DNA of 64,000 nucleotides, taken from positions 125,117 through 189,116 of the forward strand of contig NZ_SDLI01000008.1 in assembly GCF_004123195.1 (NCBI RefSeq). Reading direction: 5' to 3'. The notes beneath the pieces were generated by a model. It made no database searches. It worked only from the letters and a program-made list of their open reading frames with translations, and was not told where the DNA came from. Made by a program: the position numbers and the translations under genes. This stretch comes from Ammoniphilus sp. CFH 90114. Its GTDB lineage: Bacteria > Bacillota > Bacilli > Aneurinibacillales > RAOX-1. The stretch's first letter is position 1. The number at the start of each line of letters is the position of its first letter. Shown one piece after another: positions 37,122-46,396 of the stretch.

Positions 37122-37865
37122 TTATTCAAATGATGCTGTAATTTCTTTTGCTGCTTTCCTCAATACGGGGACAAATGACGTCATCGCACTCATATTCCAG
37201 CGGTACACGGGACCTGAGGCAGATAAAGCTCCAATGATCCGCTTTTGGTGATCAAATACCGGAACAGAGAGGGCACCAACATTGGGTGTAATCTCCTCCT
37301 CGTTGGTGGAATAGCCTTTTTGTAGCGTCTGAGCCAATCGCTTCTTGATCTCTTCTTTTTGCGTGTCCGGCAAAGAAGCAAGAATCTGATCCTGCATGTC
37401 TTGCGACATATGAGCGAGAATGACTCGCCCGCTGGCTCCCAAGTGCAGCGGAATGCGCCTTCCGATTCCAACGCTTCTGCGGATTTCCTGCTGGCTTTCA
37501 TATTCCATCACGCAAATTCGGACATTTCCGCTGGGAACATAGAACCCAACGGTCTCCCCCGTCAAATCCCGCAGCTTGACCAATTGTGGTTCCACTAGGG
37601 GAGCAAGGGGCATTTCAGTCAAAATCTTATTGGCATAGTCAAGAAATACGGTTCCCAAGGAATAGAGTTTAGATCGGGGGTCCTGGAAAACCAGGCCCTC
37701 CGATTTTAAAGTGGTCAGCAAACGATGAACGATCGTCGGCGACAAGTCCAAGCTCTGGCTGATATCGGATAGTGCCTGCGATCCAGGAACCTCCTTCAAG
37801 TAATTCAATACTTTAATCGCGCGCAGTACCGTTGATGATGTTTCCGACTTCGTTTTCGTCGTCAT
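37122..37865 (-). CDS. IclR-family transcriptional regulator
   Basis: The 247-residue protein has an N-terminal winged helix-turn-helix (SQALSDISQSLDLSPTIVHR, LLTTLKSEGLV) and the IclR effector domain (IPLHLGASGRVILAHM, GYSTNEEEITPNVGALSVPV). It probably controls the surrounding operon in response to its substrate. A pseudo-palindrome at 42795-42809 near the first gene is a candidate binding site. GGAGG precedes the ATG. Confidence 0.92.
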   Translation of the reverse strand: MTTKTKSETSSTVLRAIKVLNYLKEVPGSQALSDISQSLDLSPTIVHRLLTTLKSEGLVFQDPRSKLYSLGTVFLDYANKILTEMPLAPLVEPQLVKLRDLTGETVGFYVPSGNVRICVMEYESQQEIRRSVGIGRRIPLHLGASGRVILAHMSQDMQDQILASLPDTQKEEIKKRLAQTLQKGYSTNEEEITPNVGALSVPVFDHQKRIIGALSASGPVYRWNMSAMTSFVPVLRKAAKEITASFE

Positions 37866-37879
37866 GCCGCTTCCTCCTT

Positions 37880-39349
37880 TTAGCTATATAAAATATATCC
37901 GGTTTTGGTCCTAGTATAGATATCGATCGCTTCGCTTCCCAGCTCTTTAAAGATACCATTGCTGGAGCCCTTGTATCCTCCAAATGGAGCTTGGAAAGAC
38001 GTACCGGTTGTGGGCATGTTCACTTTAACCAACCCTGCCTCAATTTCCTGCAAGCATTTGTTCATATTCTTCAAGCTCTTGGTGCACACCGCTGAGGACA
38101 AACCAAATTCGATTTGGTTGGCAATTTCTATCGCTTCATCTACACTCTCGACCTCAATGATGCCGATAACCGGCCCAAATACTTCCTCCAAAGCAATCTT
38201 CATGGCAGGCGTTACGCTCCCCAACACAGTAGGATTCACATAATACCCATGCTCGGTTTCATCATGTTGCGGGGTATACCCTCCTGCTAATACAACTGCC
38301 CCTTCGTTCACAGCATCTTGAATCGCCTGTAAAGTGGAAGCCAGTTCGCCAGCCGTGGCCTGCGGCCCCATTTCAGTTCCTGGGCTCATTCCATTTCCGA
38401 CCTTGATCTGCTTGGCTTTTTCAACCAGCTTTTGCGTAAACTCCTCCGCTACGGCAGACTGCACAATCACTCGGCTGGTTGCTGTACAAGCTTGGCCTGC
38501 CTGGGCAAATCCTCCACGCACTGCTAAATCCACAGCTAAGTCGATATCCGCATCATCGAGAACGAGAAGCGGGTTTTTTCCGCCCATTTCCAGCTGCACG
38601 CGCTTCATGTCCTTACTCGCTTCCTGGTAAATCAAGTTTCCTACTCGATTGGATCCTGTGAACGTGATCACTTGAACAGCAGGATGCTGAATCAAACCTG
38701 ACACCAATCTTCCAGGCCCGACAATTCCGTTCACAACCCCAGCCGGAAGGCCAGCCTGCTGCAGGATCTCCATCAACTTCATGCCCACTAATGGCGTATC
38801 GGAGGAAGGCTTGAAAACAACTGTATTCCCGGCCACTATAGCAGGAGCAATTTTCCACGCTGGAATCGATAGAGGGAAGTTCCAAGGCGTCACTGCGAGA
38901 ACCACGCCCATCGGCTCTTTGATCAGCTGGATTTGTACATCTGGATGATCGGATGATACGAGTCCTCCGTTTAATCTGGTTCCTTCACCCGCATAGAATC
39001 GGATAATATTGACGGCATAAGCGACTTCCTTTTGCGCTTCTGCCAGCGTTTTCCCCATTTCACGGACAATCAGCCGGGCTAACTCGTCCTGCTGTGCCTC
39101 CATGATATCGGCAGCTTTGAACAAGTAGGCTCCCCTTTGCGGGGCAGGGACCTTTTTCCACGTCCGAAAAGCCCGGCTGGCCGCTTCCACTGCTGCCAGC
39201 GCATCTTTTTCCGTACAAGGCTGCACCAGGGCAATCACATCCCGTCTATCTGCCGGATTGATATCTTCCTGCTGTTCCGTTCCGTTGCCTGCTACAAATT
39301 GCCCATCGATGAAATTCTTGATTACTTCTAGATTTTTGGTCGCTTCCAT
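37880..39349 (-). CDS. NAD(P)-dependent aldehyde dehydrogenase
   Basis: The 489-residue protein has the substrate/cofactor block VTPWNFPLSIPAWKIAPA, the general base in LEMGGKNP, the catalytic cysteine in AQAGQACTATSR, and the C-terminal TGTSFQAPFGGYKGSSNG. It oxidises an aldehyde, possibly a semialdehyde or betaine aldehyde-like intermediate. GAGGAG precedes the ATG. It belongs to the same operon as the dipeptidase and BCCT genes. Confidence 0.92.
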   Translation of the reverse strand: MEATKNLEVIKNFIDGQFVAGNGTEQQEDINPADRRDVIALVQPCTEKDALAAVEAASRAFRTWKKVPAPQRGAYLFKAADIMEAQQDELARLIVREMGKTLAEAQKEVAYAVNIIRFYAGEGTRLNGGLVSSDHPDVQIQLIKEPMGVVLAVTPWNFPLSIPAWKIAPAIVAGNTVVFKPSSDTPLVGMKLMEILQQAGLPAGVVNGIVGPGRLVSGLIQHPAVQVITFTGSNRVGNLIYQEASKDMKRVQLEMGGKNPLLVLDDADIDLAVDLAVRGGFAQAGQACTATSRVIVQSAVAEEFTQKLVEKAKQIKVGNGMSPGTEMGPQATAGELASTLQAIQDAVNEGAVVLAGGYTPQHDETEHGYYVNPTVLGSVTPAMKIALEEVFGPVIGIIEVESVDEAIEIANQIEFGLSSAVCTKSLKNMNKCLQEIEAGLVKVNMPTTGTSFQAPFGGYKGSSNGIFKELGSEAIDIYTRTKTGYILYS

Positions 39350-39373
39350 GGTTAATCTCCTCTCCCTGTTTAG

Positions 39374-40087
39374 CTATTCGCTTGCCCCTTCTCCCGCTCC
39401 TCTTAGGCGAGACTGCTCCGTTGCTTCCACCAAGACTTGACTGGCTGCAGAAACCAGCACAGTCCAAGACTCTTCGTTCACTTCTTTTCCGTACTTCATC
39501 GCGTGATCCCAATTCTCTTGGAGTCTTTCTGACGATTGTTGATCTTGGATACTTATAGGAAGGTAGCCTGGCTCGGCACAAAGAATCAGAAAGCTAGATA
39601 TATAGGATGATCCTGTTCCTTTGCTGGCGATCACAGGCTGTAGCATAGTCGGAGTCATCATGGCCATATGATCGCCATCCCGATCACTCCAAAGGATCGT
39701 GCAAGCCAATCCCCGTTTCGCTATCTGCAATGCATTTTGGGCAAGCCAATCGGATGGACGAGTGTTTATTACCTCTGCGATCCCAATCTTTCTTTCCTTT
39801 GCTTGAGCATAAGCCAGATCTGCTGCCGCCCTTCCCGTCAATAAAGAAGGAAGGCCAGCGCCGTCAATCAGGGAAAGTCGATCGGACTCGGAACTAATGT
39901 GAATCGCAGAAACATCGGCCCGCTCCAACTGAGGCAATACTTCTGCAAGCTGCGCCACCCCATTTAATCCCACAAACTCCGCCCACGCTGCCGTTTCCGC
40001 CGCTTCTTCAATGGAGCCTAAGGGCAGCCCGCAGGATTCCAGCGCCTTTTTGCAAAGGACGTATAGTTCTGGATAGCTTACACGCAT
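39374..40087 (-). CDS. DUF3726-like protein
   Basis: This protein of about 237 residues starts at MRVSYPELYVLCKKALES, with LGSIEEAAETAAWAEFVGLN next, a layout reminiscent of DUF3726 proteins. No catalytic motif is evident. The start at 40087 has GGAG 8 bases upstream and overlaps the dipeptidase gene by 10 bases; the longer frame to 40252 runs through dipeptidase codons. DUF3726-type genes tend to sit with dipeptidase and amine-catabolism genes. The family name is from memory and tentative. Confidence 0.6.
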   Translation of the reverse strand: MRVSYPELYVLCKKALESCGLPLGSIEEAAETAAWAEFVGLNGVAQLAEVLPQLERADVSAIHISSESDRLSLIDGAGLPSLLTGRAAADLAYAQAKERKIGIAEVINTRPSDWLAQNALQIAKRGLACTILWSDRDGDHMAMMTPTMLQPVIASKGTGSSYISSFLILCAEPGYLPISIQDQQSSERLQENWDHAMKYGKEVNEESWTVLVSAASQVLVEATEQSRLRGAGEGASE

Positions 40088-41094
40088 ACCTTCAACTCCT
40101 TTTCCGATTTGAAGCTTTCCGTAAAGAAGTTCAGCCAATTCCCGCCCATTACGGCATAAACATCTTGCTTGCTGAAGCCATGGGCCAGCAATCCGTCTGC
40201 AATATTCGGGAAATCGGCCGGTCCTTGGAACCAAGCAGGCCATGCCGGCCAAGACGGATTGTCCTTCGATCCTGCACCGTAATCCATTTCAAAAGTCCAG
40301 CGCCCCATGCGCATCCATTTCAGGAATTCATCATCAAGGTTCAGCGTTAAGTCTGTTCCCAATGCAACCTGCTCCACACCCATAAAATCAACAGATCGAG
40401 CAACCAGTTCACAAAACTCCGTCATCGTCGTAGCTGCACCGTTAATGAGGAAGGGATATACACACAGTCCAAGCATCCCCCTATTGTCTTTCAAGGCATG
40501 AAGTACTTCCCTCGATTTATTGCGTCTAGATGGATAAATCCAATCGGGATTCGCATGCGTGATAGAGACTGGGCGACGCGATGCTTCAATGGCATCCAGT
40601 GTTGTTTGGTCACCGCAATGCGATAAGTCGATGAGCATGCCGACTCGGTTCATTTCTGCAACTACGTTCTTTCCGAAGCGGGAAAGACCCGTATCCGTTT
40701 TTTCGTAACAACTGCTGCCAATCAGATTCTGATTGTTATAGGTCAACTGCATAATTTTTAAGCCTAAGTTATTGAAAACCTCTATCAAGGCAATATCATC
40801 GTCAATAGGAGAAGCATTTTGTGTGCCTAGAACAACGCCTACCTTGCCCTCCGCTTTGGCCTTTAGGATATCTTCGCCTGTCCTGACCGGGATGATCAGA
40901 TCTGCGTTTTCTTCAAAAAAACGATACCAGCGCCCGATCTTCCCCAGCGTTTCTCTCGCATTTTCCCAGAGCCCAACGCAAGCATGGATACAAGTGACTT
41001 CTCCCTTATGAAGCTCCAGCAAAAGATTTCGATCCCAATTACACAGTTCCAAACCATCAATGATAATCATGTCTTTTTTTGCCAAGCTGTTCAT
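40078..41094 (-). CDS. Membrane dipeptidase-like amidohydrolase (peptidase family M19)
   Basis: The 338-residue protein has the M19 blocks GVVLGTQNASPID, IMQLTYNNQNLIGSSCYE, GMLIDLSHCGDQTTLDAIEA, PVSITHANPDWIYPSRRNKS and VALGTDLT. The usual first H-x-D pair is replaced by IDGLELCNWD, so metal binding may differ from classical dipeptidases. Relatives in betaine-degradation loci have unclear roles. The start at 41094 follows TGGAGG and overlaps the previous stop (ATGA), indicating coupled translation. Confidence 0.85.
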   Translation of the reverse strand: MNSLAKKDMIIIDGLELCNWDRNLLLELHKGEVTCIHACVGLWENARETLGKIGRWYRFFEENADLIIPVRTGEDILKAKAEGKVGVVLGTQNASPIDDDIALIEVFNNLGLKIMQLTYNNQNLIGSSCYEKTDTGLSRFGKNVVAEMNRVGMLIDLSHCGDQTTLDAIEASRRPVSITHANPDWIYPSRRNKSREVLHALKDNRGMLGLCVYPFLINGAATTMTEFCELVARSVDFMGVEQVALGTDLTLNLDDEFLKWMRMGRWTFEMDYGAGSKDNPSWPAWPAWFQGPADFPNIADGLLAHGFSKQDVYAVMGGNWLNFFTESFKSEKELKVCV

Positions 41095-42779
41095 TGTATA
41101 ACCTCCAGTCGAGGAATGGCTGGAAAAATCCAATCGTCCTCAAATTCTTCTCCGATGTCTTCTACTAACGGCGCTCCTTGAAACAAAGTCACTCTTACCC
41201 AGCGATTGGACTGCGGATCGAACCGCTCTGCCCCAAACATGGCCAATTTAAATCGCAATAAGTGAATCGGCAATAACCCTTTAGCGAGCAGGTTCCCATG
41301 AATTTCGGCATAAGGCTCATCCTTAAGCGACTGAATACGGCGAATGATCGCCTTATGCTGCGGATGACGGAGCACGAACTTCGCGACCACCTCCGAGTCG
41401 GTTGCCTCTCCCAATGTCTCGTTGAGATGTTGTACCTGCAGGGCGATGCCCATGGGCATTTCATGATCTTCTCCCGGATCAACCCCTCTTTCTCCCATGC
41501 GGGGCTCTTCCTTTTCCGCTGAGCGGTACCAAAAGTACTTTCGCTCATCTTTGTCCGAGAAGTCATAGCGGAGAGCCCAAGCATACTTTTCACGGACAAT
41601 GGCTCTCAATTCCTTGATTCTCATCTGAGGGATGAGATCATAGTCTTCTTTCACGGTGGTTTGATCCTCAAGATCTAAAATCAGCTGAGGATATAACTCC
41701 ATGATTAAGGCATTCAATAATTCCTGGGTTTCTACCCCAAATGATTCTTTAGCGATTTCAGATAGTTCACTCCAAGGAAGCTCGCCTTTTTCGATGAACT
41801 TTTCCGCAAGCTGTTTAACTTGCTTAAGCTCGTCTGCCAGCACTTCCGGTTTGGTGAAAGCTTGAAGATGAACCAAAGGCGACTCCAAAAAGTAGGAAAT
41901 ACAACGTTCGATGTGTCCTAATAGCTTATTGCCCTCTGCTTGGGATGCCTTCACGCCCATGACGCGGGCCATGGCTGTTTCTCTCATGTGAATCCAAGCA
42001 TGAATCAACTTCGGATGAGAGATTAAGTAGGGCACCATGCCAAGTCCGGTGGCATTTCCGATTCCCAGGAATCGCTTCAAATCGGGATGAAGCTGAGCGG
42101 CTTGCGGATTCTGCGCCTTGGCGATATGATCCAGCATTTCAAAGCTGAATTGGCGTATCATCCAAACGGCAAACATTTGCGCTCGGAACGCTCCATAGAA
42201 GGGATGATCCGGCTTCAATTTTTCATATGGGGCGATTCCGAATTTTCCATTCCCGTAAACCGCTGTGGTACGAAGCAGATAGCCAGCCTCAGCCAAAAAT
42301 CGGGAGTCCGGCTGTTGGCCTTGTACTAATGATTGGATGATAGATTCAAATACTCGCGTACTGCGATTCGCCCTCGACCAGACAAGGTCCATCGCATCTC
42401 CGCGGCCAGCTTCCTGATAAGGAAGTCCTTGGCGGAGCCGCTCTTTCTTCTCTTCTGTCAACGGGCCTTCACATAAAGCAAACGTTACGTCCCATCTTTC
42501 CGCAATCACTCGGTCGCTTCTCTCCTGATCAGACAATTGATGGGAGAAGACAACAAAGTAATAAGTTTCGTTTCCCGTCTCAATCGAATAGCAAGCTTCA
42601 CCATATCCCTGTTCATCCAATTCAAATTGAATACGCTTAATTTCCCATTTTTGATTCATGACTTTTCGAAGCATGCTTCGGCTAAAGCTGAGGCTTGTCA
42701 TTCTGGATGCCCCTAATCGTTCTGGAGTCATAACCTCATCAGCTGATCTCAATAGCTCCTCATGAAAAGTGGTCATCAT
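41091..42779 (-). CDS. Hypothetical protein of 562 residues, first gene of the BCCT operon
   Basis: The family is not recognised with confidence. The protein is soluble, has no signal peptide, and has a mixed helix/strand composition rich in charged residues. Noticeable segments are CYSIETGNETYYFVVFSHQL, FLAEAGYLLRTTAVYGNGKF and EIHGNLLAKGLLPIHLLRFK. No nucleotide-binding or metal motif is obvious. The start at 42779 (ATG) with GGG at 5-6 bases is preferred over GTG at 42785. It overlaps the dipeptidase gene by 4 bases and lies behind a clear promoter, so it is a real operon member, perhaps an enzyme or assembly factor. Confidence 0.75.
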   Translation of the reverse strand: MMTTFHEELLRSADEVMTPERLGASRMTSLSFSRSMLRKVMNQKWEIKRIQFELDEQGYGEACYSIETGNETYYFVVFSHQLSDQERSDRVIAERWDVTFALCEGPLTEEKKERLRQGLPYQEAGRGDAMDLVWSRANRSTRVFESIIQSLVQGQQPDSRFLAEAGYLLRTTAVYGNGKFGIAPYEKLKPDHPFYGAFRAQMFAVWMIRQFSFEMLDHIAKAQNPQAAQLHPDLKRFLGIGNATGLGMVPYLISHPKLIHAWIHMRETAMARVMGVKASQAEGNKLLGHIERCISYFLESPLVHLQAFTKPEVLADELKQVKQLAEKFIEKGELPWSELSEIAKESFGVETQELLNALIMELYPQLILDLEDQTTVKEDYDLIPQMRIKELRAIVREKYAWALRYDFSDKDERKYFWYRSAEKEEPRMGERGVDPGEDHEMPMGIALQVQHLNETLGEATDSEVVAKFVLRHPQHKAIIRRIQSLKDEPYAEIHGNLLAKGLLPIHLLRFKLAMFGAERFDPQSNRWVRVTLFQGAPLVEDIGEEFEDDWIFPAIPRLEVIQ

Positions 42780-42794
42780 GATCACCCTTTCAAA

Positions 42795-42868
42795 TTTCGA
42801 TTATCGGAATTCATTTTCGTTTTTTGTATATTTGCGTATATTTTAATTGCATCGATTGTTTTCGTCAA
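42795..42868 (-). promoter_or_regulatory. Promoter of the BCCT operon with candidate IclR site
   Basis: On the minus strand TTGACG (42868-42863), 17 bases, TAAAAT (42845-42840) is a strong sigma-A promoter. The pseudo-palindrome TTTCGATTATCGGAA (42795-42809) lies between it and the start codon and could be bound by the IclR regulator of the operon. Confidence 0.7.
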
Positions 42869-43139
42869 CTACTTTTTTCAGAAAAATACAACAAGATTTC
42901 TCCTTATAAGGAAGACAAATTACGACTATGCACAAAAAGATTTGTAACCTACTCTCTCTAAAAGGCTAAAACACGATTTTGAAATTGTTATTCTGCATTC
43001 CTGCCGTTTCTGCAGGATGTTTCACCAATAAAAAAACTCCTTCCATGCAGGACAGCCAAAGAAGAAGCTAAAGTTTAAACTTAATAAATAGCTTTCAATA
43101 AAGCACTATCAAAAATTTACAGCTTGACTAGACACTTAA

Positions 43140-43592
43140 TGTAGATTAAGTGCCTAGTGATGACCAATGATAAGAATCTATCGAATTGGGAGCACAATTG
43201 GCTATCGCCTATTTATGCACAATTGAAGGGTTTCATGCTGGCAAAGTCGATTATCCATGTCGATGAAACTCCTGGACAGATTATTAACCGATCCATAGTA
43301 AATCAGATCAATCTAACGCCTATAATTGGGTGTATCAAAGTGTGCCCTTCTAAGGTTCGACCATTGTCCTATTAAAAAACTGGCTCCATTCTGTTAGTGA
43401 AGACGGTGCAACAGCCAACGCGATCTGTTTAACCATCGCAGAAACAGTCAAAGCAAATGGAGTAGATTTCTATCGTTACCTTGTAAAAATACTAGGGAAG
43501 GATCTACCCAATCTGGATATCCATCGAAACTCAGAAATTTTAAATCAATACATGCCTTGGTCAAAAAATATCCAAGAAACGTGTGGAAAGTA
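43140..43592 (+). pseudogene. IS66-family transposase remnant
   Basis: The first frame contains AKSIIHVDETPGQIINRS (the catalytic HxDET block of IS66 TnpC) and stops at 43375. The next part in another frame reads SVSEDGATANAICLTIAETV, ANGVDFYRYLVKIL and NQYMPWS, which is the IS66 C-terminus. Large parts are missing. The intergenic sequence before it (42870-43139) holds no gene I can support. Confidence 0.75.
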
Positions 43593-43638
43593 AAATAGCC
43601 GTATATCCGTTGAAAAAATTAATGATATACGGCTATTT
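43593..43638. repeat. 15-bp inverted repeat after the IS66 remnant
   Basis: AAATAGCCGTATATC (43593-43607) is exactly complementary to 43624-43638, with a 16-base loop. It follows the IS66 stop codon directly and may be the element's own transcription stop, although only a short T-run follows. Confidence 0.6.
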
Positions 43639-43811
43639 GCCATGCTTACCAAAAGGTATGCTTAATTATATAGTTCGGGGTTACGACTCATTTATTAATA
43701 CGACGAATCTAATATTTAGCATAAAGAACAAAAGATGGTTCTTCTTTACATAAGAGAATCGTCTTTTTGGACTCCAAATATATATATGTGTATATAAAAA
43801 TACAAATAGCA

Positions 43812-44112
43812 AAAATTTTACTTTAGAACTGAAGAACTACATATTAACCCTGAACAAGGAGTAGCTTTCCCTTACCCCTTAAACCGCTGTGCAATCCTTG
43901 AAAGTTTACTAGACTGCTCGGAACGGCTTTCCGCTTCATCCGCAAGCAACGTAACTTACATCGGAATGTTCTTCCATCGAAGCAGCGGCGATAGTGACCG
44001 ATTCTGTGAATTGCTCGGCGATATATATGATGCCACTAATAATACCATGAAGTTCGTCACTGTCTTGCAACAAAACAGTAGCATTGAGCAGGACTTGATA
44101 ATTAGCATGTAA
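43812..44112 (+). pseudogene. Unidentified gene remnant without start codon
   Basis: An open frame reads PEQGVAFPYPLNRCAILESL, SNVTYIGMFFHR, GDSDRFCELLGDIYDATNN and FVTVLQQNSSIEQDLIISM before TAA. It looks like genuine protein but has no start codon or ribosome binding site, and a TAG precedes it. I do not recognise the family. Confidence 0.35.
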
Positions 44113-44121
44113 TTGAATGAC

Positions 44122-44298
44122 TTAATACCTAGAAATAGTTACTAGTGTTTTCTGATAAGCCACAATTATTTTATCTAACTCCTGACTCGCTGTTAGTACA
44201 TCATGACTAGATATTCCCTTTTTAACAACAAGTTTATTTAGATGCTCCTTTTCCTTTTCAATCTTTCTCAAAAGATATACCAGTTTATATAGTATCAT
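44122..44298 (-). CDS. Spo0E-like aspartyl-phosphate phosphatase
   Basis: This 58-residue protein carries the family motif ASQELDKIIVAYQ and would dephosphorylate Spo0A~P. AGGAGA lies 7 bases before ATG 44298; ATG 44304 is too close. It is a paralogue of the protein at 20610-20786 and has the same ATGAC-ATG start arrangement. Confidence 0.75.
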   Translation of the reverse strand: MILYKLVYLLRKIEKEKEHLNKLVVKKGISSHDVLTASQELDKIIVAYQKTLVTISRY

Positions 44299-44603
44299 TG
44301 TCATTCTCCTAAGAGGGATTCTTTATACTTAGGAAAGCTTGTCTCCTTTTACTCAAGCTATTTATTTCAAATATCATAACAACATTTAAAGGCCTAAATT
44401 ATCATCCATTTCTTCACTACGGTATTCTTAACTCAATCAATAATTTTCATCAAGAAAGATATATGGGCGATATATTCTTATACCTTTACAAAGCCAAGAC
44501 CGGTCTAGATAAACTTTAATAAAGCTCTTAAGTCTTGGCGTTGTGCAATCTCCCCACAGTCCAACCTTTTTTCTCTAGGCAATACGTACTTTCAATCATT
44601 TTT
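44299..44603. other. Intergenic between spo0E-like and amiS genes
   Basis: No gene is seen. GCCAAGAC (about 44493) and GTCTTGGC (about 44530) could form a long-looped hairpin downstream of amiS, but no T-run follows. The part next to the Spo0E-like gene must hold its promoter. Confidence 0.4.
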
Positions 44604-45227
44604 TTATATTACTGTACCGTGACTACTCCCTTTATTTTGGTTTCTTTTTCTCGTAATGTTAAATATTGTTGCAAAAACGAATATACAGATTAGTGAAATT
44701 ATATAGACTTGTATAGTTCCTATTGTTTCCCACTTATTAATGAGGGTCAAGAAAGCTGGAATGGTAGCAGTTACCCAAGCTTGGATTAGGGTAACCCATC
44801 CAGTAAATATAGAAATCTCTTTTTTCAAAGCAAGGAGAAGGAAAAATAAGGTCCAAAGGAAGGCCCACATGAACCAAATAACCCCAAACTTAAGATCATT
44901 AAATTCAACAATACTCATGATTCCATAGCCTACGGCTAATATGGCAACCCATAAAGAATACCATCCAACACCAGAACCATCATATCCTTTCAAATTTGTA
45001 ATTCCTACATATAAGTAAGTGAGACCAAACAAGAAGATACCGGAGGCATTAAATATCGCCCACAAGTCACCATTCGCTGTAAATATTAAGTAAAAAGGGG
45101 TAATGACTTGTAAGGTACCTATGAAGAGATTAAAAACACCTGCACTTTTCCCATCTACTTTTCCAAGTAACATTAGGCTATTTACAAAGAGAACTGCTCC
45201 AACATACATAAGTCCAACCGTTCCCAT
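44604..45227 (-). CDS. amiS: AmiS/UreI-family amide transporter
   Basis: The 207-residue membrane protein has six hydrophobic spans and AmiS/UreI features (GLMYVGAVLFVNSLMLLG, FNLFIGTLQVITPFYLIF, GWYSLWVAILAVGYGIMSIV). It would let short-chain amides or urea into the cell for the amidase. It is the last gene of the amiE operon, 16 bases after the ATPase gene. Confidence 0.88.
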   Translation of the reverse strand: MGTVGLMYVGAVLFVNSLMLLGKVDGKSAGVFNLFIGTLQVITPFYLIFTANGDLWAIFNASGIFLFGLTYLYVGITNLKGYDGSGVGWYSLWVAILAVGYGIMSIVEFNDLKFGVIWFMWAFLWTLFFLLLALKKEISIFTGWVTLIQAWVTATIPAFLTLINKWETIGTIQVYIISLICIFVFATIFNITRKRNQNKGSSHGTVI

Positions 45228-45243
45228 CCCTTTTCATCCTTCC

Positions 45244-46338
45244 CTATAATATCTCTTCCTTCCATGCTAATGCATCACCGGAGTTGCTTACTATATATTG
45301 TATGGCTTGATCTTGTTGTAATCGATTACTTAAATGGGCAGCCAAAGGAACCTCTACGTACTTTCGGATCGTCCTTCTTAAATTCCTGGCTCCATATTTC
45401 CTATCAAAGCCTTTTTTTAACAAAAATTCCTTGGCACTTTCATCTAGTTTAATCATACATTGATATTTTGTAATTCTTCGATTGAGCGATGCCATAAAGG
45501 TATCCAGTATGGGATTGAGCCCCTCCTTCTCCAACCAGTTAAAGACGAAGATATCATCGAACCGATTAATAAACTCTGGGGTAAACCGTTTTTCAAGCTT
45601 AGATTGAACGATTCCCTGTAACAGATTCTCTTTCCCCCAGTATTTCGGATGTAGCGGGTACATCAAACGCTTCCATTTCCCTTTTAAAGTATCATGGGCA
45701 AACTCCATGATTTCCTCCGCTCCTAGGTTGCTTGTCATAAAGATCATAGAGTTCCTAAAATTAATCTTCTTCTCCCCTGTGGGTATAACCATGACCCCGT
45801 TATCCATCACATTTAACAGGGATTGTAAGACTTGGTCATTCGCTTTCTCCATTTCATCAAACAGAACAATTCCCGGCTTGCTGTAGGTCCCCTCAATGAG
45901 AGAAGGATCAAATAAAGAGGATCCCTCCTTACTACCAACATACCCTGGTGGAGCACCAGTTAATGCGGCAGCATAATGCTCTTGAGATAAGGTGTTCATG
46001 TCGATTCGGCAGAAGGCTTCTGGCTGACCATGGATAGCTTCGGCTAAGGCTCGAATCATTTCCGTTTTTCCTACACCTGTAGGACCGAGAAACAAACCCA
46101 CATAGAGCGGTCTAAACGGATCTGAGATATCGGACCAGATGATTTTCAGAGTCTCTTCCAAACGATCGATGATCTCATCCTGTCCATAAATCCTAGCTCG
46201 CAGTTTCTCGACCACGTCTTCGGCTTTAAACCGAAAGCGAGTAACTAAATGTTTTCCTTCTATATCCACTTGAGATTCTGAATGGAGTACAATGGATTTT
46301 TGTTCCATACCCTTTAATTTATCTGTGATAAATGGCAT
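45244..46338 (-). CDS. ClpB-like AAA+ ATPase of the amidase operon
   Basis: The 364-residue protein corresponds to one ClpB/ClpA second-type AAA+ module: Walker A GPTGVGKTE near residue 85, the pore loop GAPPGYVGSKEG, Walker B GIVLFDEMEKA, sensor region FMTSNLGAEE, and the C-terminal small domain KKGFDRKYGARNLRRTIRKY. Mycobacterial amidase operons encode a similar ATPase (AmiB) with a proposed chaperone or transport role. GTG at 46344 is an alternative start, but ATG 46338 is better spaced from GGAGG. Confidence 0.82.
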   Translation of the reverse strand: MPFITDKLKGMEQKSIVLHSESQVDIEGKHLVTRFRFKAEDVVEKLRARIYGQDEIIDRLEETLKIIWSDISDPFRPLYVGLFLGPTGVGKTEMIRALAEAIHGQPEAFCRIDMNTLSQEHYAAALTGAPPGYVGSKEGSSLFDPSLIEGTYSKPGIVLFDEMEKANDQVLQSLLNVMDNGVMVIPTGEKKINFRNSMIFMTSNLGAEEIMEFAHDTLKGKWKRLMYPLHPKYWGKENLLQGIVQSKLEKRFTPEFINRFDDIFVFNWLEKEGLNPILDTFMASLNRRITKYQCMIKLDESAKEFLLKKGFDRKYGARNLRRTIRKYVEVPLAAHLSNRLQQDQAIQYIVSNSGDALAWKEEIL

Positions 46339-46362
46339 AGCCACTCCTCCCTAAATAGAATA

Positions 46363-46383
46363 GGCCAGGCTCTATGCCTGGCC
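46363..46383. repeat. Intercistronic hairpin between amiE and the ATPase gene
   Basis: GGCCAGGC and GCCTGGCC pair around TCTAT. It lies between amiE and the next gene and has only a weak T-run, so it may reduce rather than stop downstream transcription, giving more AmiE than the other two products. Confidence 0.5.
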
Positions 46384-46396
46384 CGCATTTAATCAA

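Noticed and set aside
39374-40252. Longer version of the DUF3726-like protein
   Set aside because: The extra 55 residues run through the C-terminal codons of the dipeptidase gene in another frame. GGAG before ATG 40087 supports the short form.
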